Below are positions 1 through 6,567 of a DNA stretch of 10,676 nt, piece after piece. A program made the translations under genes and the position numbers. The notes below the pieces were generated by a model that saw nothing but the letters and a program-made list of their open reading frames with translations, made no database searches and was not told the DNA's origin. This DNA comes from Dialister sp. UBA7295 (GTDB lineage: Bacteria; Bacillota; Negativicutes; Veillonellales; Dialisteraceae): NCBI GenBank assembly GCA_002471975.1, contig DKQZ01000081.1, positions 1 to 10,676 of the forward strand. Direction: 5' to 3'. Positions within the stretch are counted from its first letter, which is position 1. Each line of letters begins with the position of its first letter.

Positions 1-190
1 ATAATGATTTTTATTTTTGTACCCTCGGAGCGAAGCGGAGGGGAAGGGGTCGTACTCTGGTAAGCATCGAAAGTGAGCTGAAAGGAAAACATATGCCCCC
101 TCAAGGGGACGCCTGTGAAATTGTGTGAGACGGGGTTTGAGTCATTACCTGTTAACCCCAGTGCACAGTTTCAAGGACGAAATGACATGA
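1..190 (-). repeat. Reverse-oriented copy of the composite intergenic repeat (A unit plus linker)
   Basis: No gene is visible. Read on the minus strand, 187 to 145 matches the 61-bp A unit seen elsewhere: a GTCATTTCG box, then a variant of AACTGTACAT, then GGGGTTAA. Further along the same strand come a C/G-rich palindromic box (plus-strand GCCCCCTCAAGGGGA at about 96-110; compare GCCCCCTTGAGGGGA at 5411-5425) and a stretch resembling the TTTCCTTTC and ACTTTCG segment of the 155-bp repeat at 1737-2150. A GC-rich imperfect hairpin centred on GCGAAGC lies at 22-43. The order suggests a truncated reversed module whose hairpin part would lie beyond base 1. The family relationship is seen in the sequence; the module boundaries are estimates. 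Confidence 0.6.
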
Positions 191-203
191 AATTTTCCCG
201 CCC

Positions 204-238
204 ACAATCTGCTAACAGCTAACGGCTGACTGCTGACG
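204..238. repeat. Heptanucleotide array (4-5 units)
   Basis: From base 211 four consecutive 7-bp units differ at only a few positions: GCTAACA, GCTAACG, GCTGACT, GCTGACG. A weaker fifth unit precedes them. The array ends one base before the stop codon of the minus-strand DUF2232 gene. It belongs to a dispersed family found at nine other places in the window. Confidence 0.75.
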
Positions 239-239
239 A

Positions 240-1196
240 CTATTTCCCCGCCCACCGTTTCCTATATTCTGTCGCCATATCGGCGAGACCCAGGAATACG
301 ACCACCATCTGGATGATAGCGACAAAAACAGAAAGAAAGATGATAATGACACGGAGAGGCCGGATGAAAGGATATTTATGGGGCAGCCACCAGACGGTGG
401 AGATGCCCTGCAGCCAGAAAATGAAGGTGCAGGCCACGCCAAAGTTATAGATGATATAGGAAATCGTCCCGTTGTCTTTGAGGAAAAACTCTGATGCCAG
501 CACCGCGATATACACATAAACCACAGGCTTGGGGAAATACCATTTCTCAAAAGGCGGCAGATGAGGAATGTCGGTGATTCCCATTTTCCTGAACACGAAA
601 GACCCCAGAGTCATGGAAGCCCAGGAATAGAAGACCGCTACGGCGATAATCGTAAAAGGCACGGACTTTTCCATGGCTGTAATCAGCATTTCCACCTTTT
701 CCTGCGCCTGGGAAAGGGCTTCGCCGGAATAAAAAGAAGGCAGCGTGGACATCATGGCCTCTTTCAGCTCAGACATCCCCTCCCCGCCAAAAAGGAGGGT
801 CGGAAGTCCCAGAAGATATAAAGTCGCCGCTGCTTCGGCTAAAAGTGCCCACAAAACTACAATCGATGCGGCAATCAGGGTTTTCGTGGCAGAGACCTTC
901 AGACGGTAACACACCCCCATGACAACCCCCAGCACGCCGAAAATAGCGCAGAGAAAAGCCGCCGACACGATGCCGAAAAAGGAAGAATCGAGAATCAGGA
1001 TCCCAATCGTCACGACCACTGACCACTTGACCCCTTCCTTCATCCCGAGATAGGCAATGGGAAGAGGAATCAGAAGAAATACCACTGTAGAAAGCAGAGG
1101 CATATATAAACCGATGAGAGACAGCACCACTGCCAGGGCCGTACACATGCCGGCCAAAACCACGGCATGATTATTTCCGGAAATCGTATTGTTCAT
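240..1196 (-). CDS. DUF2232 (YybS-like) multi-pass membrane protein
   Basis: A 318-residue, strongly hydrophobic protein with about eight or nine likely membrane segments (roughly 11-32, 34-52, 58-72, 75-97, 106-130, 180-202, 224-238, 246-265 and 282-304). A longer soluble loop lies at 135-178. Two stretches look typical of the DUF2232/YybS family: PPFEKWYFPKP at 214-224 just before a membrane segment, and GLADMATEYRKR at 303-314 near the C-terminus. The length matches the family, whose molecular role is unknown. The ATG is preceded by AAGGAG six bases upstream, so the start is well supported. In many Firmicutes yybS lies just upstream of gdpP, rplI and the replicative helicase gene. Here 239 bp of repeats follow the stop, so that linkage cannot be seen. 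Family assignment is by recognition of these motifs. Confidence 0.8.
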   Translation of the reverse strand: MNNTISGNNHAVVLAGMCTALAVVLSLIGLYMPLLSTVVFLLIPLPIAYLGMKEGVKWSVVVTIGILILDSSFFGIVSAAFLCAIFGVLGVVMGVCYRLKVSATKTLIAASIVVLWALLAEAAATLYLLGLPTLLFGGEGMSELKEAMMSTLPSFYSGEALSQAQEKVEMLITAMEKSVPFTIIAVAVFYSWASMTLGSFVFRKMGITDIPHLPPFEKWYFPKPVVYVYIAVLASEFFLKDNGTISYIIYNFGVACTFIFWLQGISTVWWLPHKYPFIRPLRVIIIFLSVFVAIIQMVVVFLGLADMATEYRKRWAGK

Positions 1197-1234
1197 GGAA
1201 AGCTCCTTGGAAAATTATTTTTAATGGATAATTT

Positions 1235-1243
1235 ATTTTAACA
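1235..1243 (-). promoter_or_regulatory. Possible extended -10 element for the DUF2232 gene
   Basis: On the minus strand this reads TGTTAAAAT, a TGn-extended -10 (TAAAAT), 39 bases upstream of the ATG in an AT-rich leader. No good -35 is present; the expected position falls in the heptad array at 1257-1284. Confidence 0.35.
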
Positions 1244-1256
1244 TATATATGGGGGA

Positions 1257-1284
1257 GATAACAGTTATCAGTTAGCAGTTCTCA
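1257..1284. repeat. Heptanucleotide array (4 units)
   Basis: Four 7-bp units: GATAACA, GTTATCA, GTTAGCA, GTTCTCA. On the minus strand they follow the pattern TGNTAAC, the same consensus as the arrays at 204-238 and 5221-5255. It lies upstream of the DUF2232 gene, about 60 bases before its start codon. Confidence 0.7.
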
Positions 1285-1325
1285 GAATGGCTGCAGGATG
1301 AAAAGGAAACTGTGAATTGGGGAAA

Positions 1326-1595
1326 CTGTACATTGGGGTTAATGGGTTGCAGGATGGATGGCCGGGAACCCATTCGGGTGAAGAGGCTGTACATTGGGGT
1401 TAATGGGTTGCAGGATGGATGGCCTGGGAGCCATTCAGGTAAAAAGCTGTACTTTGGGGTTAATGGATTACAGAATGGATGGCCGGGAATCCATTCAGGG
1501 GAAAAAGCTGTACATCAGGGTTAATGGGTTACAGGATGGAATGCCAGGGAGTCATTCAGGTGAAAAAGTTGTACATAAGGGTTAATGGTTAATGT
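1326..1595 (+). repeat. 61-bp tandem repeat, five copies (last partial)
   Basis: Units start at 1326, 1387, 1447, 1508 and 1569, giving periods of 61, 60, 61 and 61. Each begins CTGTAC, continues with a GGGGTTAATGG-like core and a GGATGGAATGCC-like middle, and ends in a variant of CCATTCAGGTGAAAAAG. Units 1 and 2 share their first 38 bases exactly; later units diverge. The last unit decays into GGTTAAT heptads around 1581-1600. The period is not a multiple of three, so the short open frames across it are unlikely to be protein. The same unit, with the same spacing, recurs at 5270-5375 and 9127-9232. Confidence 0.85.
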
Positions 1596-1603
1596 GGTTA
1601 ATC

Positions 1604-1736
1604 ATCAGTGTCACTATCCCCAGGCGTACCCCGGAGGGAACTCCCGCGAGCAGGTGTTGCGGATGTACTAACGGCACCCGGCAATATGTTGGATAATGAC
1701 TTGAAATGGAAAATAAAGTATATCATGGCAATTGAG
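1604..1736 (+). repeat. Linker module E, also present at 5375-5550
   Basis: No coding sequence is evident. The 21 bases at 1650-1670 (beginning GCAGGTGTTGCGG) match 5441-5461 at 20 positions. Similarity continues through a GGCAATATGTTGGATAAT-like stretch and on to TGGAAATAAA. It lies between the 61-bp repeats and the hairpin element in both places. Confidence 0.6.
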
Positions 1737-2150
1737 GGCCGAAGACAAAATCAAAAATCTGCGCCCGTAAGGGCGCCACCTTCCCGACAGTCCCGACATC
1801 CCCGAAATTAACCCCGACAATTCCCGACACAAAAGACTTTTCATCCTTCAGTTTCCTTTCACTTTCGCATTAAAAACTCATGCCATCTGAGCGCCGAAGG
1901 CAATCTACAAACTCGCGCCCGTAAGGGCGCCACCTTCCCGACAACCCCGAATCATCCCCGAAATTAACCTCGACGATTCCCGACACAAAAGTCATCTCAT
2001 CCTTCAGTTTCCTTTCACTTTCGCATTAAAAACTCATACCAGCTGAGCACCGAAGGCCGACATATAAAATTTGCGCCCGCAGGGCACCACCTTCCCGATA
2101 GCCCCGAGATCCCCGAAACCATTCCCGATCATCCCCGATTCAAAAGCCAC
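1737..2150 (+). repeat. About 155-bp tandem repeat, three copies, each carrying hairpin element B
   Basis: The GC-rich hairpin GCGCCC-GTAA-GGGCGC occurs at 1761-1776 and 1915-1930, with a slightly degraded form at 2073-2087, giving periods of 154 and 158. Each is preceded by a GCCGAAGRC box and followed by CACCTTCCCGA and runs of CCCCGAAA/CCCGACA-like words. Between hairpins, copies 1 and 2 share an exact 41-base stretch beginning TCATCCTTCAG and ending AAACTCAT. The third copy diverges after about 2130, just before the rnj terminator. No gene is seen here. Confidence 0.8.
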
Positions 2151-2173
2151 TCCTCCCAATGAAGCACAAAATA

Positions 2174-2209
2174 AAAACCGTATTCTCTCAAACATGAGAA
2201 TACGGTTTT
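2174..2209 (-). terminator. Rho-independent terminator of rnj
   Basis: A perfect 14-bp stem (2174-2187 pairs with 2196-2209) closes an 8-base loop. On the minus strand it is followed by a T-rich tract. It sits about 20 bases past the rnj stop codon. The plus strand also shows T residues after the stem, but no plus-strand gene ends here. Confidence 0.85.
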
Positions 2210-2230
2210 ATTTCTATAAGAATGAAATCC

Positions 2231-3892
2231 TTATTTCACTTCCTGAATAATCGGAAGGATCATGGGTCTTCTCTTTGTCTTATCGTAGAAATATTTGCCC
2301 AGGGTATCGCGGATCTGTGTCTTGATGGCGTTCCATTCGGTGACGTTTCCTGCTTCGCAGCGGTCGAGGACCGATTCGATGCGTTCTCTGGCTTCCGTGA
2401 GGAGGGCTTCGGAGTCTCTGACGTATACGAAACCGCGGGATACGATATCCGGACCTGCCAGGACCTGGTTGCTTCCTTTTTCCAAAGCAATGACTACGAT
2501 GACTACCCCGTCCTGGGCCAATTGCTGACGATCCCGGATGACGATATTTCCTACGTCTCCTACGCCCAAACCGTCAACGAAGACCGGTCCTGCCTGGACT
2601 TTGCCATTGATTTTGGCGCTCTTGTTGGTGAATTCGAAGATATCTCCGTTTTCACCGATGAGAATATTCTGCTTGTTCACGCCCAGGCTTTCCGCCAGTC
2701 CTGCATGCTGGCAGAGCATACGGTATTCGCCATGGACAGGAATGAAGAATTTCGGGCGGACCAGAGAGAGCATGGTCTTCAGGTCTTCCTGGGAACCGTG
2801 GCCCGATACGTGGACTTTTGTGGTAGAACTGGTGACGAGATGAGCCCCCAGGCGCATGAGATTATCGATGGTACGGCCGACGCTCGTTTCATTGCCCGGA
2901 ATAGGAGAAGCGGAAATAATGACCGTGTCCCCCGCATGAATCTGGACCTGGCGATGACTTCCGTCTGCCATGCGGGAAAGGCCTGCCATCGGTTCGCCCT
3001 GGCTTCCTGTAGTCAGGATGCAGAGACGGTCATCCCGATAACGGTTCATTTCTTCCGGTTCGATGAAAGTGCCTTCCGGAGCGGTGAGATAGCCCATTTC
3101 CAGGGCAATATTCACTACATTCACCATGGAACGGCCGAATACGCAGACTTTTCTCTTGTAAGCGACAGCAGCGTCTACGGCCATCTGGATGCGGGATACA
3201 TTGGATGCAAAGGTAGCGAGAATGATGCGGCCTTTGGCATCGCTGTAGGCTTCCATCAGGGATTTTGCGACCACTGCTTCAGACTGGGTATAGCCCGGGA
3301 CCTGGGCATTCGTGGAATCGGCGCAGAGTACCAGGACCCCCCGATGGCCCAGTTCGGCCAGCTTGTACAGATCCGTCAGTTCCCCATCCACCGGAGAATG
3401 ATCGAATTTGAAATCCCCGGAATGGACGATGGTGCCAATGGGCGTGCGCAGATAAATGCCGCAGGAATCGGGGATGGAATGACAGACGTGGAAGAAACCG
3501 AACTTGAATGAACCGGCTTTGAATTCATCCCCCGATTTCACCACGTGGAGATCATAATTGGAAATATGGGCTTCCTTCAGTTTGCCTTCGATGAGGCCGC
3601 AGGTCAGCTTTGTCGCATAAACCGGAGCGTTTACATCCCTTAAAAGATAAGAAAGAGAGCCGATGTGATCTTCGTGACCATGGGTGATCAGGATGGCTTT
3701 GATCTTATCCTTGTTTTCAATTAAATAACTAAAATCGGGGATGACGATATCGATCCCCAGCATATCTTCTTCGGGGAAAGCCATGCCTGCATCAATTACG
3801 ATAATTTCGTCGCCGTAACGGAAAACAGTCATGTTTTTCCCGATTTCCCCCAGTCCTCCCAGGGGAATAATCTGTAATCTAGCTTTTGCCAA
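2231..3892 (-). CDS. rnj: Ribonuclease J
   Basis: A 553-residue metallo-beta-lactamase/beta-CASP ribonuclease, the size of Bacillus RNase J1. RNase J has 5'-exonuclease and endonuclease activity and acts in mRNA decay and rRNA maturation. The zinc motif HGHEDH is at 71-76, with further likely metal ligands H138 and D160 (in HSGDFKFD, 157-164). The beta-CASP region carries TTGSQGEP (294-301), SGHGSQEDL with H365, and VHGEYRML with H387. The C-terminal domain ends with a KRRPMILP stretch near 540-547. The start is a TTG with a strong AGGAGG six bases upstream; no better ATG is in place. A promoter with a perfect TATAAT lies upstream and a clear terminator downstream, so the gene is probably monocistronic. 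Many Firmicutes carry two RNase J paralogues; which one this represents cannot be told from the window. Confidence 0.96.
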   Translation of the reverse strand: MAKARLQIIPLGGLGEIGKNMTVFRYGDEIIVIDAGMAFPEEDMLGIDIVIPDFSYLIENKDKIKAILITHGHEDHIGSLSYLLRDVNAPVYATKLTCGLIEGKLKEAHISNYDLHVVKSGDEFKAGSFKFGFFHVCHSIPDSCGIYLRTPIGTIVHSGDFKFDHSPVDGELTDLYKLAELGHRGVLVLCADSTNAQVPGYTQSEAVVAKSLMEAYSDAKGRIILATFASNVSRIQMAVDAAVAYKRKVCVFGRSMVNVVNIALEMGYLTAPEGTFIEPEEMNRYRDDRLCILTTGSQGEPMAGLSRMADGSHRQVQIHAGDTVIISASPIPGNETSVGRTIDNLMRLGAHLVTSSTTKVHVSGHGSQEDLKTMLSLVRPKFFIPVHGEYRMLCQHAGLAESLGVNKQNILIGENGDIFEFTNKSAKINGKVQAGPVFVDGLGVGDVGNIVIRDRQQLAQDGVVIVVIALEKGSNQVLAGPDIVSRGFVYVRDSEALLTEARERIESVLDRCEAGNVTEWNAIKTQIRDTLGKYFYDKTKRRPMILPIIQEVK

Positions 3893-3987
3893 GATTAACC
3901 TCCTTTATTCAGTTGTAATTTTCCGAGTCTTCCTATTTATATAACTATATATGAAATATGAAAAGCCGTTCCATAGTCGCTCTTGTT

Positions 3988-4017
3988 ATTATATCACATG
4001 AAGGAAGGGCATGTAGA
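3988..4017 (-). promoter_or_regulatory. Likely sigma-A/70-type promoter of rnj
   Basis: On the minus strand there is a perfect TATAAT (3988-3993), with TCTACA (4012-4017; four matches to TTGACA) 18 bases upstream. The start codon is about 95 bases downstream, leaving a leader of roughly 85-90 bases. That leader is AT-rich and shows no obvious strong hairpin. Confidence 0.6.
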
Positions 4018-4044
4018 AATAATTGGCTTTGCGACGGAATTCGA

Positions 4045-4130
4045 TATCGTGATTCGTGGTCCGTGGTCCGTGATTCGTGAAGGTGGCGCCCTTCGGGCAC
4101 AAATTTACATATAGGGCCTTCGGCTCTCAA
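4045..4130 (-). repeat. Reverse-oriented hairpin element B with heptad array
   Basis: Heptads TATCGTG, ATTCGTG, GTCCGTG, GTCCGTG, ATTCGTG fill 4045-4079. They abut element B in reverse orientation: hairpin arms at 4086-4091 and 4095-4100 with loop TTC, then on the minus strand a GCCGAAGGC box near 4114-4122. Read in the canonical direction the stem is GTGCCC/GGGCGC, so the change makes a G-U pair and not a mismatch. This fills most of the rnj/fliB-like divergent gap. Confidence 0.75.
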
Positions 4131-4180
4131 CCGGGGCGAGAATGGTTTATTTCTATTTCGAGATGAATATATTGCAAAGC

Positions 4181-4215
4181 CATTACCTATTACCCATCAG
4201 CCATTAACCATTATC
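4181..4215. repeat. Heptanucleotide array (5 units)
   Basis: Units are CATTACC, TATTACC, CATCAGC, CATTAAC, CATTATC. On the minus strand, shifted by one base, they read GGGTAAT, GGCTGAT, GGTTAAT and similar. The right end overlaps the putative -35 of the next gene. Confidence 0.7.
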
Positions 4216-4232
4216 TTCCAACTTGCTATAAT
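4204..4232 (+). promoter_or_regulatory. Likely promoter of the FliB-like gene
   Basis: A perfect TATAAT at 4227-4232 lies 17 bases after TTAACC (4204-4209; four matches to TTGACA). The -35 lies inside the heptad array, so the repeat seems to supply part of the promoter. The start codon follows about 40 bases later. Confidence 0.6.
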
Positions 4233-4271
4233 AAAGGAAACCAGTCATTTTCATCCGAGGGGGCATCCGCC

Positions 4272-5213
4272 ATGATTCATATATTTCCATCTTTCTTTCC
4301 CCATTTCGCCTGCAAGGCAGACCATTGTCTTCATACCTGCTGCCAGACCTGGGAGATCGATATCGATCCCGAAACGGAGAAGCGGTATCGGGAGACTGAG
4401 GGGTCCCTGGGGAAGGAGCTCTCGGAGTGGATGAAAACTTCTGAGGACGGGTCCACCTGTTTTCGGCTGAATGAGAAGGGGTACTGCCATTTCCTCACGG
4501 AAAAGGGGCTCTGCCGGTTGTATCTGGAGAAAGGGCCCTCTTATATGTGCGACATCTGCACCGCCCATCCGAGATTCTACAAGTACACTTTCAATCCCAT
4601 GACCGATGAGGATGTGGAGCTCTCGGGCACCGGACTCTGCTGCGAGAGGACGGTGGAGCAGATTTTCGGGCTCAAGGGGCCCATCACCTTCTCCACAACC
4701 GAAGGGAAAAGGGTCTCCATGGAGGAAATCCTTCACATCCTGGGCTCCGATTCGGAACCGGGATACAACCATTTCATTCCGGAATTTGAAGAAGTGGACG
4801 CCCGCCTCCTGCTGAAAAGGCTCTTCGAGACGGAGCCCATCGATACCGCATGGACGGAAAACCTCTCTTTCCTCAAAAATCATCTCCCTGTCCTTCTCCC
4901 CAAATTAAAAAGACTGGCCGGGAAATATCGTTTCTATTTCGATAATCTTTATCAGTACATTCTCTTCCGCCAGCTGGACAGGCTGGAATCTTACGACCTT
5001 TCCATCCTCATCCGGTATGTGGATGAAAGCATTTTCTTCATTCTTCTCGAAATCGCCCGGACCGGCGATCCCCTCCGCGCCCCGGCCCGCTGGTCTGAAC
5101 AGATTGAATACGACACGGATAATGTGACCATCCTTCTGGACAGCATCGCGGAAGAATACGGGTATGGAGAAAACGAAATCGGTCCGGATTCGGAGTTCTA
5201 TGATGAACGGTGA
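4272..5213 (+). CDS. FliB-like (flagellin lysine-N-methylase family) cysteine-rich protein
   Basis: A 313-residue protein with the N-terminal cysteine pattern of the FliB/YkgJ-type family: C14, C19, C23 and C24 before a WEIDID stretch, then C63, C72, C81, C93, C96 and the pair C123-C124. The spacing around YCHFLTEKGLCRLY (71-84) and the following CDICTAHPR (93-101) is typical. The cysteines probably bind a metal or Fe-S cluster (inference). The family is named for Salmonella FliB, which methylates flagellin lysines. Salmonella FliB is around 400 residues, so this copy is shorter, mainly in the poorly conserved C-terminal half. No flagellar gene is in the window, so the substrate may be something else. 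ATG 4272 has a GAGGGGG ribosome-binding site eight bases upstream. No transmembrane segment is apparent. Confidence 0.8.
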   Translation: MIHIFPSFFPHFACKADHCLHTCCQTWEIDIDPETEKRYRETEGSLGKELSEWMKTSEDGSTCFRLNEKGYCHFLTEKGLCRLYLEKGPSYMCDICTAHPRFYKYTFNPMTDEDVELSGTGLCCERTVEQIFGLKGPITFSTTEGKRVSMEEILHILGSDSEPGYNHFIPEFEEVDARLLLKRLFETEPIDTAWTENLSFLKNHLPVLLPKLKRLAGKYRFYFDNLYQYILFRQLDRLESYDLSILIRYVDESIFFILLEIARTGDPLRAPARWSEQIEYDTDNVTILLDSIAEEYGYGENEIGPDSEFYDER

Positions 5214-5220
5214 GGGAGCC

Positions 5221-5255
5221 GTTAGCCATTAGCCGTTAGTAGTTAGCAGATTATC
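5221..5255. repeat. Heptanucleotide array (5 units)
   Basis: Units are GTTAGCC, ATTAGCC, GTTAGTA, GTTAGCA and a weaker GATTATC. The array begins seven bases after the stop codon of the FliB-like gene. The minus strand reads GGCTAAC and GGCTAAT, the family consensus. Confidence 0.75.
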
Positions 5256-5269
5256 CCCGGAAAACCTTG

Positions 5270-5375
5270 TCGTCATTTCGCCCATGAAACTGTACATCGG
5301 GGTTAATAGGTAATGGACCTGGAAACTATCCTGCCATTTCGACTGCGAAGCTGTACATTGGGGTTAATGGATAAT
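5270..5375 (+). repeat. 61-bp A repeat, two copies
   Basis: CTGTACAT cores start at 5290 and 5351, exactly 61 bases apart, each followed by CGGGGTTAAT or TGGGGTTAAT. Each is preceded by a CATTTCG box (about 5273 and 5335). This is the unit of 1326-1595 in shorter form. Confidence 0.8.
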
Positions 5376-5640
5376 AGAGTGACACTCATCTCAGCTCGCA
5401 CGAACTCCCAAGCCCCCTTGAGGGGAAGCTCCCGCCGCAGGCAGGTGTTGCGGGTGTACTACAGGTACTTGGCGATTTGTTGAATAACTATTACAAATTG
5501 GAAATAAACCCTATCCATGCAAAATGCACGCCGAAGGCAAATATAAAACTCTGCGCCCGCAGGGCGCCACCTTCCCGACACCCCCGAAACGAACCCCGAG
5601 ATTCCCTAGATTCCCGACATCCCCGATTCAAAAGTTTAAA
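5376..5640 (+). repeat. Linker E plus hairpin element B
   Basis: A palindromic box GCCCCCTTGAGGGGA (5411-5425) is followed by the E segment (5441-5461 matches 1650-1670 at 20 of 21 bases), then GCCGAAGGC near 5530 and the hairpin GCGCCC-GCA-GGGCGC at 5553-5567. CACCTTCCCGACA and CCCCGAAA-like words continue to about 5630, 25 bases before the next start codon. It repeats the order seen at 1604-1830. An open frame runs through it into the next gene but is not thought to be translated. Confidence 0.75.
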
Positions 5641-5656
5641 GAAATGGAGTTTCCTC

Positions 5657-6424
5657 ATGAATGACAGTTCTTTATCCCCCATCCCCCTCTCCGAATTCAC
5701 CCCCACCCCGGGCCTGATTTCCCCAAGATTCGAAAAGCTTGACCTTCACCTCCCGAAGCGCTGTCTTCTCGCTTTCCTTGGCGAAAAGCGGATTGAAGCC
5801 TTCGCGAAATCGAAGGGCGGTGAAGTGATTGGGAAATTCCTCTCCCTCACGAAGCCTTTTCCCCTGTATCGGATTCCGGGAGAAAAAGAGGATATCCTTC
5901 TCGTTCAGGCCCCGGCCGGAGCGCCTTCTGCCGTTTTGATTGAGGACCGGCTTTTTGCCTATGGGGTGGGAAAAATCCTGGCCATCGGCTGCTGCGGAGC
6001 TCTCTCGGACATTCCGGAGAATTGTTTCTTCCCCATCGAAAAAGCCCTCCGGGACGAAGGGACTTCTTTTCATTACCTGCCGCCATCAAGATTTGTGGAT
6101 CTTCCGAAGGGGCCGCTGGAAAAGCTGAAAGCATTTTACGAGGAAAAAGGATACCCCTTCCATCCCGCCACCACCTGGACCAGTGACGGCTTTTTCCGGG
6201 AAACGAGGGAAAAAATAGAAATGCGGAAAAAAGAAGGCTGCACCCTCGTGGATATGGAATGCAGCGCCCTGGCCGCCTGCGCCATTTTCCGTCAAAAAGA
6301 TTTCGCCCAGATCATGTTCACCGCCGATACCCTGGCGAAAATGGCCCACGATCAGCGAAACTGGGGCGCCGAGAGCAGAAATGCTGCATTGATTCTGGGG
6401 ATGGAAGCGGTGATGGCGATTTAG
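5657..6424 (+). CDS. Nucleoside phosphorylase (PNP/UDP family)
   Basis: A 255-residue protein of the purine/uridine phosphorylase superfamily, which cleaves nucleosides with phosphate to base and ribose-1-phosphate in salvage. Visible motifs are the glycine-rich AIGCCGAL (109-116), EGTSFHYLPP (134-143), TSDGFFRET (175-183), and VDMECSAL (198-205), whose Met-Glu pair contacts the ribose in this family. Base specificity cannot be assigned. The reading frame is open back to an ATG at 5477, but that extension encodes repeat elements B and E. The chosen ATG has GGAG seven bases upstream and matches the usual family length. No convincing promoter is seen just upstream; transcription could start within the repeats or read through from the FliB-like gene 443 bases away, as no terminator hairpin with a T-tract is seen between them. 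Confidence 0.88.
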   Translation: MNDSSLSPIPLSEFTPTPGLISPRFEKLDLHLPKRCLLAFLGEKRIEAFAKSKGGEVIGKFLSLTKPFPLYRIPGEKEDILLVQAPAGAPSAVLIEDRLFAYGVGKILAIGCCGALSDIPENCFFPIEKALRDEGTSFHYLPPSRFVDLPKGPLEKLKAFYEEKGYPFHPATTWTSDGFFRETREKIEMRKKEGCTLVDMECSALAACAIFRQKDFAQIMFTADTLAKMAHDQRNWGAESRNAALILGMEAVMAI

Positions 6425-6465
6425 TCGTTAACCGTTAGATATCAGCCATTAACCATTAACTATTG
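6424..6465. repeat. Heptanucleotide array (6 units)
   Basis: Units starting at the last base of the stop codon are GTCGTTA, ACCGTTA, GATATCA, GCCATTA, ACCATTA, ACTATTG. The minus strand reads GGTTAAT, GGCTGAT and GGTTAAC once shifted by two bases. It directly abuts the phosphorylase gene. Confidence 0.7.
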
Positions 6466-6498
6466 GCCCATTCCCTGTCAGATCATTTCATATTTTCC

Positions 6499-6527
6499 TT
6501 TACTGAAAATCATCCATATGATATTAT
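6499..6527 (+). promoter_or_regulatory. Possible promoter of the peroxiredoxin gene
   Basis: TTTACT (6499-6504; four matches to TTGACA) is followed after 17 bases by TATTAT (6522-6527). The start codon is 41 bases downstream. An overlapping TATGAT at 6517-6522 is an alternative -10. No PerR or OxyR operator is recognised. Confidence 0.45.
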
Positions 6528-6567
6528 ATCGATAGAAATCGAAATAAATTTTATAAGGAGGCTTATT

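Noticed and set aside
1312..1585. Small repetitive proteins encoded across the 61-bp tandem repeats
   Set aside because: The repeat period is 60-61, not a multiple of three, so the peptide repeat arises from different frames. No convincing ribosome-binding site is seen, and the same DNA repeats occur elsewhere without open frames.
1326..1595. CRISPR array
   Set aside because: The whole unit repeats, not a short direct repeat with unique spacers; units diverge by point changes, and no cas gene is present.
1604..2150. Insertion sequence or MITE
   Set aside because: No transposase remnant, terminal inverted repeats or target duplication could be identified; recorded only as a repeat module.
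2222..3511. Long plus-strand open frame (429 codons) opposite rnj
   Set aside because: It is antisense to a clear RNase J with all catalytic motifs. The translation has no recognisable domain, and long antisense frames are common opposite GC-balanced genes.
3893..3987. Riboswitch or structured leader in the rnj 5' UTR
   Set aside because: The leader is AT-rich without a strong hairpin or a recognisable aptamer core.
6463..6567. Upstream ATG extending the peroxiredoxin by 35 residues
   Set aside because: It lies upstream of the proposed -35, overlaps the heptad array and lacks a ribosome-binding site, whereas ATG 6568 has a strong TAAGGAGG and fits the family N-terminus.
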